From assembly GCA_017960415.1 (NCBI GenBank), contig JAGCZE010000214.1, forward strand, positions 1 through 8,110: 8,110 bases of DNA. Reading direction: 5' to 3'. Both the position numbers and the translations under genes were made by a program. Positions 4,520 to 8,110 of this stretch are shown here, in pieces. The notes beneath the pieces are model-generated. The model searched no databases. It saw only the letters and a program-made list of their open reading frames with translations, and was not told the DNA's origin. How positions within the stretch are numbered: position 1 is the stretch's first letter; each line of letters starts with the position of its first letter. The stretch is from Lachnospiraceae bacterium (GTDB lineage Bacteria > Bacillota_A > Clostridia > Lachnospirales > Lachnospiraceae).

Positions 4520-5089
4520 TTAAATCCCGAAATAATACCCGAAGTAATACTTTATCAGGCGATCTTTGCCGATTACATCAATACATGCGTTTGCTTTTTC
4601 CTCACTTTCAAATTCCGGAACTCCTAAAAGAAAAGAATCCGAACGCCTTATTAAAATGTTTTGGAATACTCTTCCGTATTCCAAGTGATACCGTTCGACA
4701 TCAGTTTCATCCGGCTTGAACGTAAATTTTCGCATTTCTGCAAGCACTTTCAGGCGCTCAATCATAAATTTGGCTTCTTCACTTGTCTTAAAGCAGTTCC
4801 CTAGCGCGAACACGGCAAGATTTTTTCTGGTACGCTGAACCAATTGAATACTTTCGTCAGCGAATATCCTATAATATGTTTCTCCGAATTTTGGAATCCA
4901 TCTGCCTCCGGTCTTTTCTGCCGGTTCTTCTGCGTCCTGTTTCACGATCAGCCTGTTAACCTGATCTGCCAGATTATGAATCCGTGTCTTGAGCGACCCG
5001 ATCCGCGCTTTCATTTCCTGATAGTCCTCAAATTCTACCTTCATTTCTTCAAGCTGTTGTCTGATCTGTTCCAGTTCCGTCATTATCAT
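4520..5089 (-). CDS. Coiled-coil conserved phage protein, 189 aa
   Basis: Residues 4-50 form a heptad-rich coiled coil (LEQIRQQLEEMKVEF ... RIHNLADQVNRL). After an acidic linker comes a domain starting GRWIPKFGETYYRI (62-74), with ALGNCFKTSEEAKFMIERLKVLAEM (95-119) and a second SEEKANACIDVIGKDRLIKYYFG (162-184). The repeated 'modified residue, SEEEA, helix' layout is typical, as I recall, of widespread phage and plasmid hypotheticals in Firmicutes without known function. The start at 5089 is favoured by GGGAGG and a TGATG overlap with the 47-aa gene. A second ATG six bases on (5083) is possible, and the longer frame beginning at 5119 would run through the coupled upstream gene. Confidence 0.87.
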   Translation of the reverse strand: MIMTELEQIRQQLEEMKVEFEDYQEMKARIGSLKTRIHNLADQVNRLIVKQDAEEPAEKTGGRWIPKFGETYYRIFADESIQLVQRTRKNLAVFALGNCFKTSEEAKFMIERLKVLAEMRKFTFKPDETDVERYHLEYGRVFQNILIRRSDSFLLGVPEFESEEKANACIDVIGKDRLIKYYFGYYFGI

Positions 5090-5232
5090 CAATCCTCCCG
5101 CTCTTCGTAGTCCCCGCACTCATCCGTGTAATCCGTATAACAGGCGTACATTTCGCTGTCCTCGTTGTTGCAAATCCATTCCGACCCGTCCCGCCTGTGA
5201 TACTTACATGTTCCGCAACATTCGTCTTTCAT
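5089..5232 (-). CDS. Cys-rich microprotein, 47 aa
   Basis: ATG at 5232 with GGAGG 10 nt upstream; its stop overlaps the next start (TGATG) and its start overlaps the previous stop (ATGA), so the reading frame is locked into the operon. Six Cys: CC (5-6), C9, C21, C31, C39, in the order CCGTCKYH ... WICNNEDS ... ACYTDYTDECGDYEERED. The C-x2-C ... C ... C arrangement suggests one bound zinc ion. Proteins of this look (CxxCKYH ... CNN ... C ... DEC-DYE) are frequent in Clostridia phages; the role is unknown. Confidence 0.85.
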   Translation of the reverse strand: MKDECCGTCKYHRRDGSEWICNNEDSEMYACYTDYTDECGDYEERED

Positions 5233-5429
5233 GCGCCGCTGTCCTCCGTTTCTTTCTGATGTTTTCTCATGATATTTGTCTCATGCATGTACAGTTCCCA
5301 TGTCACATACCGATATCCACACGACAGGCATTGTCTTCGCCGTTCCTGATATCCCGTTGGCATGAATTCATCGTAGTGCCATCTGGAATCATATGCCTCG
5401 GTTTCCATACCGCATTTAGGGCAAATCAT
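5229..5429 (-). CDS. NrdR-like zinc-ribbon protein, 66 aa
   Basis: Two Cys knuckles, CPKC (3-6) and CLSC (34-37), frame a DSRWHY element (14-19) and an ERRRQCLSCGYRYVTWEL segment (29-46). This matches the N-terminal zinc ribbon of the ribonucleotide-reductase repressor NrdR (CPxCG ... DSR ... RRRRxCxxCGxRFTTYE), which binds NrdR boxes. The C-terminal ATP-cone of NrdR is absent: only a short charged tail follows. It may bind DNA or RNA without nucleotide sensing (inference). The ribosome-binding site is unclear (AAGG about 11 nt upstream), and the stop overlaps the start of the 47-aa gene by ATGA. Confidence 0.87.
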   Translation of the reverse strand: MICPKCGMETEAYDSRWHYDEFMPTGYQERRRQCLSCGYRYVTWELYMHETNIMRKHQKETEDSGA

Positions 5430-5447
5430 CCGATCACCGCCCTTCTC

Positions 5448-5630
5448 CTATTGAATTCTGCCCATGTAAATATTGGCAATCTTTTCGCTCAACAGGATCA
5501 TCAACATGAACCAGATAAGCGCGTAATCACTGCGGTCAATCTTACGGTTGCGTGACAGCATTAATATGCCTACCGCAAACCACAGCACCGTACCCACGAC
5601 ATTAACCCAAAACAATACACTGTTAGTCAT
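5448..5630 (-). CDS. Two-helix membrane microprotein, 60 aa
   Basis: A longer frame runs up to 5723, but the start at 5630 is preferred: AGGAGG is 7 nt upstream and the ATG overlaps the previous stop (ATATGA). The protein is MTNSVLFWVNVVGTVLWFAVG plus ILML (membrane segment, about 4-25), a basic turn SRNRKIDRSD, then ALIWFMLMILL (37-47, second segment) and a short tail. The Arg/Lys-rich turn predicts a hairpin with both ends outside. No lipobox or holin signature is recognised; the position among early-type genes makes a holin unlikely. It could be a superinfection-exclusion or membrane-regulatory peptide (speculation). Confidence 0.75.
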   Translation of the reverse strand: MTNSVLFWVNVVGTVLWFAVGILMLSRNRKIDRSDYALIWFMLMILLSEKIANIYMGRIQ

Positions 5631-5932
5631 ATCGCATCCTCCTGAAGTTCCAAAGTTCTCAATCTGCACCATCCCGGGGAACGCACGATCTGATTGCTGA
5701 CTATCCGCATGTTCAACGTGCATACCCGGACATATGTTCCCGGCACCGACTGTTCAATCCGTGTACAGTGTTCACACTCATTACATTTCGGAAGACCGTC
5801 CCGGAATTCCTGAAACGTAATCCGTTTCTTCGACTTACGGTCTTTCAGCATCTTCTTGATTTCCTTGTCATCCATCTTGCAGTCCGGTAACGGACAGTTC
5901 ATGCAATCAGGATAGATACATTCCTTGTTCAC
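5627..5932 (-). CDS. Cys-rich phage protein, 101 aa
   Basis: Two Cys clusters. The N-terminal one, CIYPDCMNCPLPDC (C5, C10, C13, C18), resembles a motif seen in Clostridia phage and HTH proteins. The C-terminal one, CNECEHCTRIEQ ... VRVCTLN ... PGWCRLR (C50, C53, C56, C71, C89), ends with the PxWC element common in small phage zinc proteins. A basic helix (EIKKMLKDRKSKKRITF) joins them. The start is GTG, sharing one base with the preceding TAG (TAGTG), with GGAGG 7 nt upstream. It probably binds two zinc ions; no function is known. Confidence 0.87.
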   Translation of the reverse strand: MNKECIYPDCMNCPLPDCKMDDKEIKKMLKDRKSKKRITFQEFRDGLPKCNECEHCTRIEQSVPGTYVRVCTLNMRIVSNQIVRSPGWCRLRTLELQEDAI

Positions 5933-6045
5933 TACTCCACCTCCCCGAACAGGGACATCTGCCCCTCGATCTGTGTGTCCTCCTCATAATCATCATACCC
6001 ATCTTTGTGTGCCGCCAGAATCTCAACTGCTTTCGTTACCGTCAT
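5932..6045 (-). CDS. 37-aa microprotein with clamp-binding-like C-terminus
   Basis: The frame is ATG at 6045 to TAG at 5932-5934. It begins inside the end of the zinc-ribbon gene (23-bp overlap), and its stop overlaps the GTG start of the 101-aa gene. Its own ribosome-binding site is weak (GGTGA), so it probably relies on coupling. The protein is a short N-terminal helix (MTVTKAVEILAAHK), an acidic stretch (DGYDDYEEDTQIE), then GQMSLFGEVE. QMSLF fits the bacterial beta-clamp-binding consensus Q-L-[SD]-L-F with Met for Leu. It may recruit to or compete for DnaN (inference from the motif). Confidence 0.75.
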   Translation of the reverse strand: MTVTKAVEILAAHKDGYDDYEEDTQIEGQMSLFGEVE

Positions 6046-6529
6046 TATTCAGTTCACCGTACTTTCTTCTCAATCCCTCGTACATGTTATCCAGTTTATG
6101 TCCGTTCTTCTGCTCAAACTCCTTACGCTTTGCGGCTTTAATTCTTTCATACCGCCGCTTTTCTTCATCGCTTGGTTTTGTCCAGTCAATCTTCTGACCG
6201 CATCTGGCACAATATGATGTTTCCCTTTGAATGTGCCATCTCCCGAATCCGGAATATAATTCTCCGACAAACCATCCGCAGACCGGACACATCCAATCCG
6301 TGAATGTGGTTTCCTTAAAACCGCTTGTTCCGTTCGTATATGACACATGCATTACATTTGATTTAGTCTCAAGAACAGGCTCTTTTCCGGTATCACGATC
6401 CAGAAGATCAATTCCCTTCAATGACACGATAACATCACATATCTTCTGGCGTGTATCATAATCAATATGACACGTTGCGATTTTCTGTATCAGTTCGCGC
6501 CTGTTTATCCAAAATCCGTCCTCCGTCAT
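6023..6529 (-). CDS. Zinc-ribbon phage protein, 168 aa
   Basis: The N-terminal half (1-70) is mixed helix and strand without motifs. A zinc ribbon follows: CPVC (81-84) and CARCGQKIDW (107-116), 22 residues apart, with a WF-V-GELYSGFGRW segment between. The CxxCGxxxDW ending is common in small phage proteins of Firmicutes. The C-terminus is a long basic/acidic helix (DEEKRRYERIKAAKRKEFEQK). The start at 6529 has GAGGAGG 7-8 nt upstream; an in-frame-shifted ATG 4 bp earlier does not fit the frame. It follows the 83-aa gene by 12 bp. Confidence 0.87.
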   Translation of the reverse strand: MTEDGFWINRRELIQKIATCHIDYDTRQKICDVIVSLKGIDLLDRDTGKEPVLETKSNVMHVSYTNGTSGFKETTFTDWMCPVCGWFVGELYSGFGRWHIQRETSYCARCGQKIDWTKPSDEEKRRYERIKAAKRKEFEQKNGHKLDNMYEGLRRKYGELNNDGNESS

Positions 6530-6541
6530 TCATTCACCTCC

Positions 6542-6793
6542 TCATCGCCATCCGCTGTTATTCCCCTCTTTTATGTTGAATTCCTGATCGTAGGCCATTT
6601 CATCTGATACAAATGTTTCTTCACAGACAAATTCTTTTATGTCTTTATTCAACCAGTCACGCAGTTTATCGGCATTCATCAGCTTTTCGCCGCCGTATTT
6701 CATAAAACTTGTTAAATTGTTCTCGCCCCATGTCCAAAGGAACCGCGCCAGTTTTGTATCATCCAGTGACCTGATATAATCGGCGTTTTTCAT
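6542..6793 (-). CDS. Small conserved-type phage protein, 83 aa
   Basis: It begins MKNADYIRSLDDTKLARFL, which matches the 'NADxIRxMxDEELAxFL' opening found, as I recall, in many small Firmicutes phage proteins of unknown role. A helical middle follows (MKYGGEKLMNADKLRDWLNKDIKEF, 32-56) and an acidic C-terminus. Only one Cys. AGGAG is 5 nt before the ATG and the ATG overlaps the previous stop (GCATGA). Confidence 0.85.
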   Translation of the reverse strand: MKNADYIRSLDDTKLARFLWTWGENNLTSFMKYGGEKLMNADKLRDWLNKDIKEFVCEETFVSDEMAYDQEFNIKEGNNSGWR

Positions 6794-7203
6794 GCGTTCT
6801 CCTCTCTGATAAGCGTGTCCAGTGCATCGGCATACACCTGACCTTTGCTTTCCCCGTCCTTAATACCGACCATCCATGACGGCGGCAGAGGGAATTCGCC
6901 CTGATACCGCCACAAATGCAGACAGTTTGATACGTTGTTGACATACTCGCTCTTGACGGGATGAATCTGAATTACGGCTTCATCATCACGGAAGAACATA
7001 TCCTTTATATTGCACATATCTGACCAACTTGGCATTATCCGCTTTTTGAACGGATGCACGGAAACGTGATCCCAACCGCCGCCGAATGACCAGATAACGG
7101 TTCCGTCCCAACCGCCGATATTGATAGTCCCCTGACCGCCATCGGCTCCAAACACGGCAACATTCAGCCGTCTGCACTGCATAATTTCTTCAAGCGTTTT
7201 CAC
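6790..7203 (-). CDS. DUF7694-like phage protein, 137 aa
   Basis: An ATG-start frame runs back to 7257, but the GTG at 7203 is preferred: GGAGG sits 9 nt upstream and the start overlaps the end of the preceding gene by 14 bp. Motifs in order: GGWDHVSVHP (42-51), WSDMCNIKDMFFRDDEAVIQIHPVKSEYVNN with C64 (60-90), CLHLWRY (94-100), PPSWMVG (107-113). This is the arrangement I associate with DUF7694, a family common in Firmicutes phages with no known activity. The conserved His, Cys and Trp in fixed positions hint at an enzyme or ligand-binding fold, but this is speculation. Confidence 0.87.
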   Translation of the reverse strand: MKTLEEIMQCRRLNVAVFGADGGQGTINIGGWDGTVIWSFGGGWDHVSVHPFKKRIMPSWSDMCNIKDMFFRDDEAVIQIHPVKSEYVNNVSNCLHLWRYQGEFPLPPSWMVGIKDGESKGQVYADALDTLIREENA

Positions 7204-7765
7204 CAGATTCTCCCTCCCATATCTCCGGAAACAGTGTCCATGCAAGAACCTTGTCATATTCCGGGTTCAACCATTCGTTTTCATCGCCAAGAACGTAGAA
7301 TCCGTATGTATCGCTCGTCCATGATTTCCGATACATCACGGGATACCGTAATTCACGCCGGTTCCTGATACTGTCCCATATCGTCACGATCAGGGCATTT
7401 CCGACTGGCGGCACACCTTCTCCAAGCGGCATCCAGTAACCGTCATAATGATCTGCGTTGACCTTTATTGTGACATCAGGCATTTCATAAATGCCCCGTT
7501 CCAACCGCTCAATCTTCGTGCTTTTCGGCTTAATCTCCTGTATGACTGCCAGAATATCATAGACCGCCGTCAAGTTCGCATCGCATCCGATATCGGCGTA
7601 TGTCTGATATCCGCTACTGAATGTAATCTCCGCGATTTCCTTGCAGTATTCCCCGTCACCACTCTTGTACCAGTCCCGGACAGCCTCGATCCTGACCACG
7701 TTCTCGCCGTTCATCTGCAAAATCGGAACCAGAGCCATCAGCGTATGGTTAATGTCCTTATTCAT
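7190..7765 (-). CDS. DUF551-like phage protein, 191 aa
   Basis: Residues 110-185 resemble the DUF551 phage domain: YWMPLGEGVPPVGNALIVTIWD near its start, a central YPVMYRKSW, and an ending KVLAWTLFPEIWEG in place of the usual VTHWMPLP. The N-terminal 90 residues (MNKDINHTLMALVPILQMNG ...) are an extra part that looks like a separate small domain with a helix (NLTAVYDILAVIQEIKP). DUF551 proteins occur singly or fused in many phages and their function is unknown. The start has GGGGGAG 3-4 nt upstream and overlaps the preceding stop by 8 bp. Confidence 0.85.
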   Translation of the reverse strand: MNKDINHTLMALVPILQMNGENVVRIEAVRDWYKSGDGEYCKEIAEITFSSGYQTYADIGCDANLTAVYDILAVIQEIKPKSTKIERLERGIYEMPDVTIKVNADHYDGYWMPLGEGVPPVGNALIVTIWDSIRNRRELRYPVMYRKSWTSDTYGFYVLGDENEWLNPEYDKVLAWTLFPEIWEGESGENA

Positions 7766-7919
7766 TTTCTCCCCCTTTCTTCAACTTCTCGCACCGGTAT
7801 ACTTTCAGACACGGTATCCCGATCCGTTCCTTACAGTTCCCGCAATCGTGCTTCTCTTCTTCCCTTTCGGCGGCAATTCGCCGCGCCACGACCTCTGTCT
7901 GATATTCGTATTCCGTCAT
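7758..7919 (-). CDS. Cys-rich microprotein, 53 aa
   Basis: ATG at 7917-7919 overlaps the stop of the upstream gene (ATGA), and the stop lies inside the start of the DUF551-like gene, so both ends are tied to neighbours. GGAGAATGCGG places GGAG about 8 nt before the start. The N-terminal half is a charged helix (TEVVARRIAAEREEEKH). The C-terminal half carries four Cys, CGNC (26-29), C37 and C43, spaced like a small zinc knuckle (GNCKERIGIPCLKVYRC). Function is unknown. Confidence 0.82.
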   Translation of the reverse strand: MTEYEYQTEVVARRIAAEREEEKHDCGNCKERIGIPCLKVYRCEKLKKGGENE

Positions 7920-8110
7920 TCCGCATTCTCCAATCTGTCGAACTCATTCAGCAACTCACGGACAAACTGCCTGTCAGATGTTTTCAGGCTCTTAACAAAC
8001 TCTGCATAAGCATTGTCTCTCGCATCAGTATCGTGTCTGATCGTCATGATCTGAATCATATTCTGCGCCGCCCGGATAACCTCGCAAACGGCTATTATCC
8101 ATATCGCTAC
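7916..8110 (-). CDS. 3' part of a small helical protein, start beyond the window
   Basis: The open frame reaches the right edge with 64 visible residues: VAIWIIAVCEVIRAAQNMIQIMTIRHDTDARDNAYAEFVKSLKTSDRQFVRELLNEFDRLENAE (given as key parts here: a hydrophobic helix at the edge, then two charged helices). No internal ATG has a good ribosome-binding site, so it is treated as 5'-partial. Its stop overlaps the ATG of the 53-aa gene (ATGA). I recognise no family; the hydrophobic opening could be a membrane segment or simply a helix. Confidence 0.7.
   Translation of the reverse strand, partial: VAIWIIAVCEVIRAAQNMIQIMTIRHDTDARDNAYAEFVKSLKTSDRQFVRELLNEFDRLENAE

Noticed and set aside
5448..5723. Longer 91-aa version of the membrane microprotein
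   Set aside because: Its extra N-terminus is a shadow of the Cys-rich gene; the ATG at 5630 has AGGAGG and the coupled ATGA junction.

Overview
The window looks like part of a temperate phage, or a phage-like integrative element, of a low-to-mid GC Firmicute, probably a gut Clostridia/Lachnospiraceae-type host. The pointers are strong AGGAGG ribosome-binding sites, a tyrosine integrase beside a MerR-type excisionase, consensus sigma-A promoters, and many tiny Cys-rich and conserved phage hypothetical proteins packed head to tail. No structural, lysis, replication or repressor gene is recognisable here, and the host cannot be named from the sequence alone.

Left part (1-990, + strand): a 5'-truncated conserved-type phage hypothetical, then a structured 137-bp intergenic region holding two competing GC-rich hairpins and an 8-bp-arm palindrome, then two small unrecognised genes. 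Non-coding centre (990-1794): about 800 bp without a convincing gene. It begins with a direct-repeat array built on CCCCATAAA and GCGCAATA with a period near 40 bp, then a second pair of direct repeats 21 bp apart. It continues with three tandem sigma-A promoters, all with a perfect TTGACA and a 17-bp spacer. Promoters B and C drive short RNAs without any ATG that end at near-identical intrinsic terminators, and A drives a longer one. This is a candidate array of small-RNA genes.

Integration module (1795-3532): a complete 399-aa tyrosine integrase (minus strand), its probable promoter overlapped by 13-bp repeats that look like integrase arm-type sites, a strong hairpin terminator, and the 3' half of a tRNA-Lys(UUU) gene lacking its 5' half. 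A further copy of the arm repeat and then an excisionase gene lie on the other side. Because arm repeats occur on both sides of the tRNA-derived core, and because int and xis lie on opposite sides of it, the simplest reading is an intact attP, that is, the excised or circular form of the element. On integration, int and xis would end up at opposite ends of the prophage.

Right part (3335-8110, minus strand): a single leftward train of 15 mostly overlapping genes running into xis. Most starts overlap or abut the preceding stop (ATGA, TGATG or TAGTG junctions), so translational coupling is likely. Products include proteins resembling the DUF551 and DUF7694 phage families, an NrdR-like zinc ribbon, four other Cys-rich putative zinc proteins, a two-helix membrane microprotein, a 37-aa protein carrying a sliding-clamp-binding-like QMSLF motif, a coiled-coil conserved phage protein, and a 237-aa protein that may be a diverged ThyX-fold protein without the ThyX signature. 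Three of these genes (5089-5232, 5932-6045 and 7758-7919) are under 55 codons. The gene at the right edge is cut by the window.
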